Part shown: piece by piece, positions 14,031 through 31,258 of the stretch
Numbering within the stretch: the first letter of the stretch is position 1
Layout: every line of letters begins with the position of its first letter
Assembly: GCA_002104895.1 (NCBI GenBank)
Contig: MCFG01000056.1
Location: 112,501-176,500, forward strand
Length of the DNA stretch: 64,000 bases
From: Anaeromyces robustus
Lineage: Eukaryota > Neocallimastigomycota > Neocallimastigomycetes > Neocallimastigales > Neocallimastigaceae
Reading direction: 5' to 3'
The notes under the pieces: model-generated
What the model saw: only the letters and a program-made list of their open reading frames with translations
Databases searched by the model: none
What the model was told of the DNA's origin: nothing
Made by a program: the position numbers and the translations under genes

Positions 14031-14980
14031 CACAATAAATAATAATAATAATGATAATAAGATTGATGATAATGATAATAATAATAATTATAATAATAAT
14101 ACAATAAATAATAATAATAATAATGATATTGTAATGAATTATAATAATAATAATAATAATGATGATGATGATGATGATGATGATGACGATATTGTAATGA
14201 ATTATAATAATAATAATAAGAAGAATAAAAATAAGAATAATTATACAAAAGAAAATACAGTAGAATGTCATGAAAATAATAACAATATTGATAGGATAAC
14301 AAAAATAATTCTTATAATATTCTTAATCTGTTGGGCAATAGGATTATTATTATTTATTCTTTGGATATTAATTAAACATAATGATGGTGAAAGATATTGC
14401 AGAAAAGGATATGATTAGTAAATAATTTAATTACATATATTTAAATAAAAAAAATTTTGTTTTTTTTTTTTCAATAATATTATTATAATTTAAATTATTA
14501 ATATTTTTTTTATTATTTTTGTTTTTTGAAATTTTTATTTTTAGTATTTTATTAATACCTGCTGCTATTTTGGCATTCCCATTCTCAATAATATTTATGT
14601 TTATATTCTATTGTGTAACTTATAAATCACCATGCTTACCAAAATATGATATTGATTTAATTATTGAAATGGGTCAAAATAGTGAATCTTATAAAAATTT
14701 CATTCAATCAAAAGCTGCTGAAAATAAATATGAAGTAAAAAGAACTGATGCTCCTATAAATAAAAATTCTGATAGCAAACCAAAATCCGGAGATATTAAT
14801 AATGATAAACAACAAAATAATTATTCTAAATCTGTTGTTAATAACAGTAATAATGAAATTAGTGATAGTAGTAGTAGTTCTGATGATAGTAGTAATGGTG
14901 ATAAAAGTAGTAGCAGTAGTAGCAGTAGTAGCAGTAGTGATAGTAGTAATAATGAGAAAAAATATTCAAGAAAAATATAA
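9742..14980 (+). CDS. Leucine-rich-repeat surface membrane protein
   Basis: Thirteen exons (9742-9916, 10011-11056, 11204-11280, 11420-11632, 11744-11884, 11979-12032, 12196-12246, 12354-12425, 12559-12630, 12758-12829, 12955-13026, 13134-14417, 14545-14980) join to 1254 residues. A hydrophobic N-terminus looks like a signal peptide. It is followed by about 390 residues rich in Asn, Ser and Thr with some cysteines. Exon 3 has an LRR-capping pattern (CDYTDYISCNDGKVKKL), and exons 4-12 carry LRRs. Exons 8-11 are each exactly 72 nt, one repeat per exon. Exon 12 adds a cysteine-rich region, poly-Asn/Asp and a membrane helix. Exon 13 contributes a second hydrophobic stretch and a Ser/Asp-rich tail. 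The exon 1 donor (9917) and exon 2 donor (11057) were chosen because they keep frame; these are the least certain joins. Probably a cell-surface adhesion or sensing protein; the ligand is unknown. Confidence 0.75.
10097..10295 (+). repeat. Exonic AAT/AAC tract encoding an Asn-rich segment
   Basis: Imperfect AAT/AAC/AGC triplets in exon 2 of the LRR gene encode a stretch that is mostly asparagine with some serine and lysine. Mixed AAT and AAC codons suggest an old, diverged expansion rather than a fresh microsatellite. Confidence 0.8.
13976..14240 (+). repeat. Exonic AAT and GAT tracts in the LRR gene
   Basis: Runs of AAT with a pure GAT block near 14161-14190 encode poly-Asn and poly-Asp just outside the first membrane helix. 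Long open frames on the opposite strand here are by-products of the triplet repeat. Confidence 0.85.
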
Positions 14981-15896
14981 ATTGATAATATTTATCTTTA
15001 AAACTAGAATTGATTATCAAAAAATAATAAAAAAAAAAAAAATAAAATATTTATTAAAACCAGAACTAATTATCAAAAAAAAAAAAAAAAAAAAAAAATT
15101 AAAATATTTATTAACAACATAATATTATATGTAATAATTTATATTATCTATCATAATCCATAGATTATTTTTTATTTAAATATAGACATTTAATAAATCA
15201 ATACTTATATATAAATATAATAAATTTATTTAATATATTAATTTTTTTCTTTTTTCTTTTGAGATACTTATTTTTACACAAAATATATATCCAATAAATT
15301 ATTTATCAATTATTTTTTTAAAATATTTATAATTTTATTTTTATATTTTTGTAAATAGATAATATAAAATAAAAATAAAAAAATAAAAAATAAAAAATAC
15401 ATATATATAATAATAATAAAGATAAAAAAAAAAAAAGCAATTTTTTTAATAACAATTTCTTTTCTTTATATTTATAATTTACATTATAAAATATTTTCAA
15501 TAAATTTAATTGTCATTATTAGTAATATGCAGATAATTTAATAATGAAATAATTATATTTTATTAAAAATTTATAATAAGAATTAAAAAATAAAGAAAAA
15601 AAAAATAATTAAATATTAATAAAATGGTATTCTATCATGTCTAATTATCATTTCTTATAAAAAATAAATATTTTATATTAATATTATTTTTTTTAAAATA
15701 TATTATTTATTATTAATTTGCTTTTCACATTTGAAATATTGAAATAATAATAAGATTAAAACAAAAAAGTTTAATAAATCTAATTTAATATATAAAAAAA
15801 ATGATTTCTTTAAAAAAAAAATAAATATATTTATAAATAATAAAATGATTGCATTATAATTGTTTAATTGTTTTTTTGTTTTGTAGTTAAATTAAT
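14981..15896. other. Convergent intergenic region
   Basis: Shared 3' flank of the LRR and RPA135 genes. It contains A-rich and T-rich runs, including a diverged direct repeat at about 15004-15106 (AACTAGAATTGATTATCAA-like and CCAGAACTAATTATCAA-like copies, each followed by poly(A) and AAATATTTATTAA). Nothing else was recognised. Confidence 0.5.
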
Positions 15897-18800
15897 TTAA
15901 TCAACTTCTAACTTTAATCTGATCTTCATTGAAAGTAATTCAGTACATAAGTATCTAAAGACATATGGAACTGAAATTAAGTCTATGTATTTATGAGTAT
16001 TACATGTACCACAAACAACACTTTCTCTTTTAGATGGTACAACAGTAGTATTTGGAACAGCCATTGGTGATAATATAGAACCACATTTCTTACATACATA
16101 TGCCTAATAAAAAAAAAAAAAAAAAGAAGAAAAACAAAAAGAAGAAAATGTAAATTAGAATAAAAATTAAAATAATATTAAATTCTAAATATATAAAGTA
16201 AAAATGTCTTAAACTTTATAATTTTTTAATATTAATAAAAAAAAAAAAAAAAAATTTACTTGTGAATAATCTGAACAATTCATTAATCTATCTTGAAGGG
16301 TGTATGAAACACCATGAGCAATTAATGAATCTCTTTCCATTTCACCAAAACGAATACCACCAGCTCTCTTTCTACCCTTAACTGGTTGTTGAGTTAAATT
16401 ATGAACTGGACCAGTAGTACGAACTTGGTACTTATCTGAAACCATGTGACGAAGACGTTGGTAATAAACAACCTATTTTTTATTTAAAAAAAAAATAGAC
16501 AAATTTTTTAATATAAATTTTATTAATAATATTAATTATATTATATTATATTATAATTAAATATATTTATAACTAAAAATAAAAAAAAAAAAAAACTTAC
16601 ACCAAGATAAATATCTGCCTTAAATTCTTTACCAGTAATACCACTATACATTGGTTCATTACCATAATAATTATAACCAGCTGCTTTTAATTGTTCTCCA
16701 AAGTAATCAACAGCTGTTTGATGATCTTCAGAAAATTGGAATGGTGTAGAATCTTGAGCAATACCATGAAGAGCACCACTTTTACCAGCCATACTTTCAA
16801 CAAACATACCAATAGTCATACGAGATGGGAAAGCGTGTGGATTAATAATAACATCTGGAACAATACCTGATTCAGAGAATGGCATATCAACCATTGGCCA
16901 TTTTAATGAACAAACACCCTTTTGACCATGTCTAGAAGAGAATTTATCTCCAATAATTGGTCTACGAGTAATTCTAATTTTTATTTGAGCCTTTTGGAAA
17001 CCACGATTATTAGATTCATCACCTAAAGCACGAACTTCTTGAACAAAACCATCTTCAATTTCTTTGTATTTAACAATCTTAGTTTGTCCAGAGGTTTCAT
17101 CAAAGTAAGAATATAAAGCACATCCGGTAGTAAGTTTAGCACCAATTATTGGTAAACCATCTTGATCTAAAGTTTGTTTAGCTTTTTCAATTTCTTCTAA
17201 ATTACGTAAATTACTAGTATTTTGTTGGAATTTAAAGTAACAAGCATTTGGTTCACCTTTTGGACATTTTTCTGTTAAGTCAATAAAATGACTCTTATAA
17301 ATAACACCATGTCCGAAACCACGTTCTTCTGATGATTTATTTAAAATCATAGCATCTTCCATATCGTAACCAGTGTAAGAAATAACAGCAACAACGGCAT
17401 TCATACCATTTGGATAATAATCTAATTTATATTTATCATGCATCTTTGGTCTAACAATTGGAGTTTGTCCTGTTTGTAAACGATACATCTTATTATCAGT
17501 TCTACTTGGAAGGTTATGTGCTGGAGTACCCATAGTTTGTTTACCCATCTGGCATTGATAAAGGTTTCTTGGAGATTGATTGAAATCTGAAAATGGAGTC
17601 ATGTTAGCAATAACACTAAGCATATCAGTTGGAGCGAAATCTTGATGAGTAGTAACACCTGGTACAATATCTTCATTTAAACAAGCAATTTCCATATATA
17701 CTTGTTCTAAACTACCAACCATATCCTTCTTTCCATTAGCTAAATATTTAACTGGACGCATCATTCTAGACATAGTAGTGAAAATGAAAAGACCTGGATA
17801 TTGACCACCACGAGATGGTGGAATAAAAGCAAGTTCAATATCTAATGGAACATTATTGCGACCATTAACCTTCCAGAAACGAAGAGTATCAGCAACTTCT
17901 TTAGCTTTTTTAGCACTACACCAACCAATAACCTTACCATCAATCATAACCATTATAGTTTGTTCCATTAAATCTTCATTGGTTTTATCTTCATCTGATA
18001 AAGTAATTTGTTTTTCAGTAATAACTGGGTTAAGATAAATTGGGGAAACACCAAGACTAATAATAAGTTTTGGTAAATTGGAAATATCATATTCAGAAGT
18101 AATAATTTTACATTTATGACTAAGATGATTTAAAAGACCACATGGTCCACCATCTGGAGTATGCACAGGACAAAGGAAACCCCATGCTTCTGGAAGTAAT
18201 TTTCTTACAGAAGTTGTTTTTAATTCAGCGAAGAAAGAACCACGATGAATTGATCTGAAGTGAGATAAGTATCTGTAATAATTCAATTTTTCAGCAACAA
18301 CTGTATAACCTGATACTTGTTGTAAATCTAAACCTGTATTAGTAATTAAATTACCAGTAGCAAGGAAGAATTCCATTTTACGACCAACATCAACATTAAC
18401 TTTTGACATTACTTTTTGTATATATTTAAGGTTAAAGAAATCAACTGAGGCAAGACCACGACGAATATCTTGATTAATTTGACCCTTAATAGCAGCAAGG
18501 ATATCAACAAGTTTTTCTTTAATATGAGCTAAATATAAGAAACCACCTAAAAGAACTTCTTGATTCATTGGGGAATCTGGATTATCTGGTACACATTTAC
18601 CAGCAACGAGAGCATATAATTTTTGAAGCATAAATATTAAAATATTGAATTTTTCTCTATCATCATTAAGGTGTACAAGAATAACTCTCTTTAAAAATTC
18701 TTTACCAACTTCAAGAGCATTCATATCATCTGGAGAATCCATCATAACGTGGAATTTAGTACCTAAGTATGCAAGACATTGTTCACGATTATATAAATTA

Positions 18801-20088
18801 AATTTCTTGAAATCTCTTAAAAGTAATTCCATACGATCAGTAACAAAAGTATCTTGAACTTCACGGTCACTGTTACCCATAATAACTCTTTCAAAAATTT
18901 CTTTATCACTACATTCAACTAATGATTTTAAAATTAACATTAATGGTACCATATATTCTTGCTTACGGTAAATGAAACGTAAAGTAACATTACCATCAGT
19001 ACAATAATGAATAGTTACAGTTTGTGAGGTTTGATCTGGTCTGGCACAACGAATTGAAACACCAAAGTGAGTATAAGTTGGTCCACGATTTTGGAAACTT
19101 GAACGAATTAATGCAATTGGATTATTTCTACGTGGTATAATTAAAAGACGAATTAAACGTTCAATACCATTAATAACAAAATAACCACCAAATTCTTCTG
19201 AATCTTCTCTCTTTTTAATTAATTCTGCAGATGATAAACCATATAAATTACATTTTGAAGACTATTTTTTTTAAAAAAATTAAATAAATTTTTATATATT
19301 TTAATATATATTATAAATATTAATATATATAAAAAAATTACGTTAATTTTTTTTTCTTTTTTAAAATTACTAAATTGAATTATACTTACTCTAACCATAA
19401 TTGGAAGATAACCTAAATTTTTAACTTCACTATTTTCTGGTCCATCATTTACAGTCCAACAAAATTTAGCTTGCATCTTGGATTTATAAGTAATACCTCT
19501 TTCACGGCACTTAATTAAAGTGAAAATAAATAATATAAAGAAAGTTATTAGTTATATAATCATATTAATACGCAAATAAATTAATTCACAATATTGTAAT
19601 TGATTTATAATTCAAAAACTTACTTCATATGGATATAATAATTTTGAATGACCATCACACATAACTGAAGGTTTACCAACATTAACTTCTTCAATCCAAA
19701 CTAATATATAATTTAAATGAAATACATTTTAAATTACATTAAAATAATTGTAAGATTTAGTAATTCATAAAAAAAGATATATTATTATACATTAAAATAT
19801 AATATTAATATTATCTAATAGTATTTAAAATATATGAAATTTACATTTTAATTTATTTCCTTTTGAACCATTTGAATCCTTTCCATCAAATATAACACAT
19901 GGACTGATATCTTCAACAGCACGATCTAATAAACCCTTTCCATCCTTACTACCTTCAACATGAAAAATTGCATTAAAACTTTCAACATGTGGTTCTGATA
20001 ATTTTTGTAATTCTTCAGCATTACTTCCAGTTTTTGAAGGGAATTTAAATTCTCTTTCTCTTTCTAATGTATGAAATGTTGATGGCAT
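15897..20088 (-). CDS. RPA135: RNA polymerase I second-largest subunit
   Basis: Six exons (19845-20088, 19624-19700, 19390-19509, 16601-19261, 16260-16472, 15897-16103) join to 1173 residues, the usual length for RPA135/POLR1B. The main exon holds the beta-subunit core, including [28 protein letters not shown] and the MIGMF-like clamp region. The C-terminus has a zinc site (CKKC at 1109-1112 and CGTC at 1136-1139) and ends with VPYVFRYL, which is Pol I-like; Pol II and Pol III subunits differ here. [13 protein letters not shown] and the N-terminal [12 protein letters not shown] also fit Pol I. The protein forms half of the active-site cleft that transcribes the rRNA precursor in the nucleolus. 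It is divergent to UTP21, another rRNA factor. Confidence 0.95.
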
Positions 20089-20487
20089 TTTAATAATTGT
20101 ATTTGAAAATCTTTATGTAATAATTTATGTATTTTAAAAAAAAAGATTAATTGTGAAATTAAATTATGATTTTTGAAATTTTCTTTTTGATTTAAATATA
20201 ATAAAAATAAATAAATAAATATAATAAATAAAAAAAATATTGAAGTGCTTAAGATTAAAATGGTATGTTATACTAATAATAAATATATTCTAATTTCTAA
20301 AAATTAATTCTTTTTCTTTTTTATTTTGTTATTATTAGCATTTCAATATTTTTTATTAATAAAAAAAAATTAAATTTTAAAAAATTACAAAAAAAAAAAA
20401 AAATAATATATATGATTAATATATAATTGATTTTTTTTTTATATATATTGTTAATTATGAAAAAAAATATAAATTATAACATTTAAA

Positions 20488-20500
20488 TATGATTGGTTAA
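20488..20500 (-). promoter_or_regulatory. CCAAT-type motif, copy 1
   Basis: TATGATTGGTTAA on the + strand, so TTAACCAATCATA facing RPA135, 400 bases upstream of its ATG. The core is a CCAAT box, the binding site of the Hap2/3/5 (NF-Y) complex in fungi. The flanking bases are shared with the copies at 20987 and 63988. Confidence 0.45.
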
Positions 20501-20931
20501 TCTTTTTAAATTTTTAAAAAATAATAAAAAAAAATATAATATTTAAAAATAATAATAATAATTATAATTATTATAATAATAACAATAAATAAAAAATAAT
20601 AATAAATAATAAATAATAATTATTAATAAATAAAAATAGTTTTTATAAAATAATAAAATATAAATAATGATATTGTTATTTTTATATAAATCAGTATTAT
20701 ATTATTTATTCAATATTATATATTTTATTTTAAAATAATAATTATAATAAAAATTTTTCTAATTTTTTTTAAAAATAAATATATATTTATTAATAATTAT
20801 AATATAAAAAAATTTAATATTAATGAAGAGAAATATAAAAATATAGGCATATATCTAAATATTTAAAAATATTACTAAAACCTTTGTCTATATCATTTAT
20901 AATCCACAAATATTATAACTATAATATTAAA

Positions 20932-20967
<36 letters not shown>

Positions 20968-20986
20968 TTTTAAATATAAATTAAAT

Positions 20987-20999
20987 TATGATTGGTTAA
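20987..20999 (+). promoter_or_regulatory. CCAAT-type motif, copy 2
   Basis: Identical 13-mer TATGATTGGTTAA, about 610 bases upstream of the UTP21 start and 900 bases upstream of RPA135. It is preceded by a poly(A) run and followed by a T-rich stretch. Confidence 0.45.
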
Positions 21000-21608
21000 A
21001 TTTTTTTAAATCTTTATATTATTATTTTTAAAAAATTATTATTATTAAATATTCAAAATCCAGGTAGTTTGTACTATGTATATCGATAGGAAACTTATAT
21101 AACAAATGAATAATGTTATATATTATTTTAATAATAAAAAAGTACTTTGAATTATAATTATTTTTAACTTATTTTTTATAATATAATAATTATTATTATT
21201 AAAAAAATTAAAAAATAAAAATAATATAATAAAATTTGAATAACATATATATGTCAAAATTTCAATAAAATTATTATATGTAAAAATAAATTATTTAATA
21301 TAATAAAATATAATTTTAAATCAATAATATTATTTGTTAAAAAAAATTTTTTTTTTTTAATTTTTATAAATAATATTTTTTAATGTTTTAAAAAGTTATA
21401 GATAATTAAAATTAATTTAGAAATTTTAGAAATTTATAATTGGATTTCAGTAATTTATTATTTAATATTTAAAATATTTAATATCCAAATTTTAAATTAA
21501 TTTAATTATCAATATATATAAAAATAACAACCATATAAACAAAGAAAGGAATTATAAATTCATTATTTTTAATCATTACATTTCTTAATAATTAAAAAAC
21601 ATTTCAAA

Positions 21609-22056
21609 ATGGATTCTAAATTATACTATCCATTTAGAAAACTTGGTCAAGTCACAAATGACGTACCATTTATTATTCAAAATCGAGGACAACAATTTTT
21701 TATAACAACATGTGTTGGAAATTCTTTTCAAATTTATGATGTAATTAATATTTTTTTTTTAATTTTTATTATATTAAATATATATCAAGTTTATTATAAA
21801 TATTTTATATTGTTAGAATTTATAGATTTAAAATTACTTATATTTATTATATAATATATATATGAATAAATATAAAAATATAAATAATATTATTATTTAT
21901 AATTTTTTTATAAAACAATTTAAATAAAAATTTATTTAACACAAAAATTATACATTTATTTATTATTAATAATATAGTGTGAAAAAATGCATTTGCTCTT
22001 TGTTGGTAATATATATAATTTAAGAATTAATATTTTTTTTTATAATTAATTTTATT

Positions 22057-22089
<33 letters not shown>

Positions 22090-25000
22090 TAATTTTATAA
22101 CTATTTTATATAAAGGTACTAAGACAGAAAAACCTATAAGTTCAATTGCAGCATATTCAAATTATACATTTGCAGCATCAGGATCAGATATTATTATATA
22201 CAAAAGAGCTAAAGAGGTAAAAAATAATATATTTTTTATATTTTATGTATTTTATGTATTTTATATATATAAATTATAAAATATATAAATAATTTTTTTA
22301 TAAAAATTTAATTATAAATGAATATAGGTTGGAAAATTAAATAATGACATTTCAGGAAGAATAAATTCATTACTTACTTTTGGTTCACAATTATTAATTG
22401 CTTTATATAATGATAACTTAATTCAAATATGGAATCATTTTACACAAGGTATATATATATATATATAAATAGATAAAATATTTTTTCTTTTTTTCTTAAA
22501 TATTAATTTAAATTATTTTTTTTTTATTTTATTTAATTTTATTTATTTTTTATTTTATTAAAAGAATTATATACATCCCTCGAATTCAATGATTCTTTTA
22601 AAGTTACAACAATATTACATCCAAGTACATATTTAAATAAGATTTTATTAGGTAGTACTCAAGGAAGTATGCAATTATGGAATATAAGAACAAAGTAAAT
22701 AAAATAATTGATATTATTAATATTATTAATATTATATTTATTTAAATACATTTAATTAATTATTAATAATTTATTAATAATCAATATATATCATAGAAAA
22801 TTAATTTATCAATTTAAGAGTTTTGGCTCACCAATAACATGTTTAGTACAATCTCCAGCAATTGATACAGTTGCTATTGGACTTCTTAATGGTAAAATTA
22901 TATTATATAATATTAAATATGATGAAGAAATTTTCCAAGTTCAACAGGAAGGAAAAGTTACATCTATAACTTTTAGAACAGGTATGTCTATAATAAATTT
23001 TTTTAAATTAAGATAAAATAATAATTGTAAAAATAGTAAAAATAAATAATAAATATTTTATTTTTATTTGAAATATTAAATCATTTTGTTATTCTTAGAT
23101 GAAGAAGCTGTTATGGCAACAGCAAATTCAACTGGTGATATTGCTTTATGGGATTTATTAGATCAAAGAATTATTCATGTTATGAAAGGTGCTCATAATG
23201 GTAGTATTTCATCTATTCAGTTTTTAAATTATCAAGCTCTTTTGATTTCTTCTGGTTCTGATAATTCAGTAAAGGTAATGAGATATTATTAAATATATTT
23301 CTACGTATATGTGTTTGGATATATATTTAATCGTTTATATATAATTAATTTTTATAGCAATGGCTATTTGATAGTTCAGATGGTCTTCCAAGATTATTAA
23401 AATTTAGAAATGGTCATCATTCCCCACCAACATATATTAGATATTATGATAACAAAGGAAGAATGATTATTAGTGCTGGTAAGGATAGATCATTAAGATT
23501 ATTTTCAACTATAAGAGATTCACAAAATACAGAATTTTCTCAAGGTATATATAATATAAAATATATATATATATATTTTAAAAAAAAATTAATATATAAA
23601 TGTTCTAATATGTATATTATAAATATTACTTTTTTTTTTATTTTAATTTTTATATTTTAAAAAAAAATTATTTTTTTAAAATATAAAAGGAAAAAAGAAA
23701 AAAGAAAATTCTTATGTAATTGATGATTTAAAATTAAGACAAATTAATCAATTTGATTTAAGTAAGTATTTTTGTATTTTTATATGAATATAATATTAAA
23801 ATAATAAATTATATATATAAATTAATTAATTGATTAATAATATTATTATTATTATTTAAAATTATAATTATGTTATTATCATTTAAATTAATTATATGTT
23901 AATAATAATTTAAAGTTGAAAAAAGAGGAAAAGATTGGGATAATATTATTACAAGTCATATGAATGATAATCAAGCAAAATTATGGAGCTTCCAAAGAAA
24001 AGCAATTGGTAATCATATTTTACCAACTAAAGATAAATCAGCAGTAAAGGTAAATATTTTTAAATATATGTGTTATTAGAAAATAAAATATATTTATTAA
24101 ATTTATTTTAATGATAATAGTGTGTAGCTATGAGTTACTGTGGTAACTATGGTTTCCTTGGTAGTGCCAATGGTAATATTGATGTATACAATGTTCAATC
24201 TGGTATATTAAGAAAATCATTTAAAGGTAATTTAAAATATTTTTTCAATTATAGTATATATATAATTAATTTTTTTTTTTTATAAAAAATATTAATGTTA
24301 ATATTACTAAATAATAATAATAATAATAATAATATAATAATAATAATGATAATGATAATAATAATGTATAGCACACTCCAAGGTTGTTAGTTCTATTGCT
24401 TTAGATATATATAATAAATATATTATAAGTAGTTCATTAGATGGAACAATAAAGGTAAATAATATATATTTACTTTTTTTTTTTTTAAATATTATTTATA
24501 ATTAGTATAATTCATACTTTATTATCATTCCATTATTAACTTATTATAATATAATATATATTACAGATACATGATTTCAAAACTACTAAATTAATAAAAG
24601 AATTTACATTCGAATCTTCAGTTACACGTTTATTATTACATCATTCAACTAATTTATTAGCTGCTGTATCAGATGATTTATGTATTAGATTATTTGATAT
24701 TGAAACTCAAAAACATGTAAGAGAATTCTGGGGACATGAAAACCGTATATCAGATTTAGTAAGTTATTATTATTATTATTATTGTTATTTTTATTATTTT
24801 TATTATTATTGTTATACATTAATAGATAATAATAATAATAATAACATAAACTATTTGTTTTATTATATAGGCATTTAGTCCAGATGGTCGTTGGTTAATA
24901 TCAAGTAGTTATGATTGTACAATTAGAACGTGGGATATTCCAACTGGTAATTTAATTGATATATTAGAATTGACTTCACCAGTTACAAGTATATCTTTTT

Positions 25001-26063
25001 CACCAACTGGTGACTTTTTAGCATCTACTCAAGGTGATTCAGTTGGTATTTCATTATGGTCAAATCGTTCTCAATACATGGATATTTCATTCTTCTCAAT
25101 GAATAATGGAATTATATCATCAATAGATATAAATGGTATGTTTAATATTTTTATATATATTATTAATATTGTTATGATTATTATTAATATTGTTAAAATC
25201 ATTTCATTAATTTATATACTATTATTTTTATTATTATTTTTACTATTATTATTATTATTGTTATAATTTTTATTACATAATTATCATTTATATATTTATA
25301 TAACTCTATATAGAAATTGAAAATGGCAAAAATGATGAATCTTTAATTTCACTTTCATCTGTTAATAATTCACAATGTAAAACATTATTAAATCTTGCTC
25401 AAATTAAAAAGCGTAATAAACCAAAGGAAGCTCCAAAAGCACCAGAAAAAGCACCTTTCTTCTTACCAACAATTAGTGGTGCTATTCCAAAATTCGATGC
25501 TTCTAAAGATAAAGAAGAAAAAAGTGAAAAACCTATAAAAGAAACTTTAGATTTAAGAACTGGAAGTGAATTTATTGACATTTTAAAGAACTGTACTTTA
25601 AATAAAAATTGTATGTATATATATAATATTTCTAATAATATATATATATAATATATATATATATTCTAATAATATATATGCATCTAAATATACTAATAAA
25701 ATTTTATTTATTTTCATTTTTTATTAATTAATAGATGAACCTTTCATTGAGCATGTTAAATCTTTATCACCATCAGCTATTGATTTTGAACTTCGTTGTT
25801 TAAATGTTGAAAATGATATGTATGAATTTAAATGTTTATTAGAAGGTTTAGAATATTGCTTAAAGGAACATAAAAACTTTGAATTAGTAGAAGCTTGCTT
25901 AAATGTCTTATTAAAGATTCATAATTCATTAATTATTGAAAATTATGATATTATTGGACCATATATTGAACGTGTTAATCAAGAACATGAAAAAGTATGG
26001 CAAACTATGGAAGAACTTTTCCAATATGGTTTATGTGTTACTGATTTTGCAAAATTACAATAA
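21609..26063 (+). CDS. UTP21: U3 snoRNP protein UTP21 / WDR36
   Basis: Sixteen exons (21609-21740, 21978-22005, 22116-22216, 22328-22448, 22565-22694, 22797-22981, 23099-23274, 23358-23544, 23690-23761, 23916-24049, 24121-24226, 24372-24454, 24567-24758, 24871-25135, 25314-25610, 25735-26063) join to 845 residues. The start PFRKLGQVTNDVPF and the following VGNSFQIYD/CEKMHLLFVG are diagnostic of Utp21. Two WD-repeat propellers follow, with many GSDN/DGTIK/WD-type repeat ends. A helical C-terminal Utp21 domain occupies the last 150 residues (DLRTGSEFIDILKNC onward). A lysine/proline-rich linker precedes that domain. In other eukaryotes the protein belongs to the UTP-B module of the small-subunit processome, which binds the 5' part of pre-rRNA. 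Exon 2 is only 28 nt. It is divergent to RPA135. Confidence 0.93.
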
Positions 26064-26201
26064 ATAATATACATATATTAACATTTATTTAAATATAAGT
26101 TTCAAAAAATAATATTATTTATTATCTTTTTTTATTTTCATTTTTATAACACAAACTTTTAAATTAATTTATATAATTATTTAAATTATTTATATATTTT
26201 T

Positions 26202-26254
<53 letters not shown>

Positions 26255-26887
26255 ATTTATAGATAAATAAATAAATAAATAAATAAAGTATCAATACTAA
26301 TATTAATATATAAATATCACTGTTAATAACATTATGATAATTAAATATTATTTATTTTTATTATATATATAGATATATATATATTTTTTTTTTCGAATTT
26401 TTATTTATGTTTTTGTGATGGCAATTTGTACATTAAGATAAATATGATTATATGATTATATAATAATAATTAATTTTTTAATTATTATCATTATATTATT
26501 TTTATATTTTAATTTTTTTTATTTATTGAATAATATATATGTATATATTTATTTTTATTTTTTGTTTTTGTTTTTGTTTTTGTTTTTTGTTTTTTTGTTT
26601 TTTTTGTTTTTTTTTTTTGTTTTTTCGTTTTTTTGTTTTTTTGTTTTTTGTTTTGTTTTATTTTTATTTAAAAAAATTTTTTTTATATTTTTTGTATTAT
26701 TATTATTATTATTATTATAATTTATATTTTTTAATTATAACTTTTAAAATATGAATAATAATATTTTATCTGTTATTCTATTTTTAAGATTTGATAATAT
26801 CTTTAAAATAAAATAATAGTAATAAATTAATAATATATATAATATTAATTCTATAACTGAAATACTCTATTACTATATTAAATATTA
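26064..26887. other. Convergent intergenic region with poly(A)45 and T/G tract
   Basis: Lies between the stop codons of UTP21 and the F-BAR gene. It contains a 45-base poly(A) run (about 26208-26252), AAAT units, and a T-rich tract with regularly spaced G (about 26555-26670). Frames reading through that tract are low-complexity Phe/Leu and are not genes. Confidence 0.6.
26555..26670. repeat. (TTTTTG)n-like T/G tract
   Basis: Runs of four to eight T separated by single G, with almost no A or C over about 110 bases. In the sense of the F-BAR gene it is a poly(A) tract with scattered C, about 220 bases downstream of that gene's stop codon. Confidence 0.8.

Positions 26888-31258
<4,371 letters not shown>

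Larger units (their letters stand above)
20089..21608. promoter_or_regulatory. Divergent promoter interval of RPA135 and UTP21
   Basis: 1.5 kb between the start codons of two nucleolar genes transcribed away from each other. It is A+T-rich with a poly(A) run around 20938-20964. Two copies of the motif TATGATTGGTTAA are present, each followed by a T-rich stretch and AAAT. No convincing ORF or RNA gene was seen. Promoter function is inferred from position. Confidence 0.55.

Noticed and set aside
13916-14302. Antisense frames opposite the LRR gene
   Set aside because: Shadows of the AAT/GAT triplet tract that encodes Asn/Asp on the + strand.
15897-20088. Assignment to RPB2 or RPC2 (Pol II or III)
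   Set aside because: The zinc-finger region and VPYVFRYL ending are Pol I-type; Pol II and III end with different segments (PYACKLLFQEL-type).
26526-26754. Two overlapping hydrophobic frames
   Set aside because: They translate the T/G tract and ATT run only.
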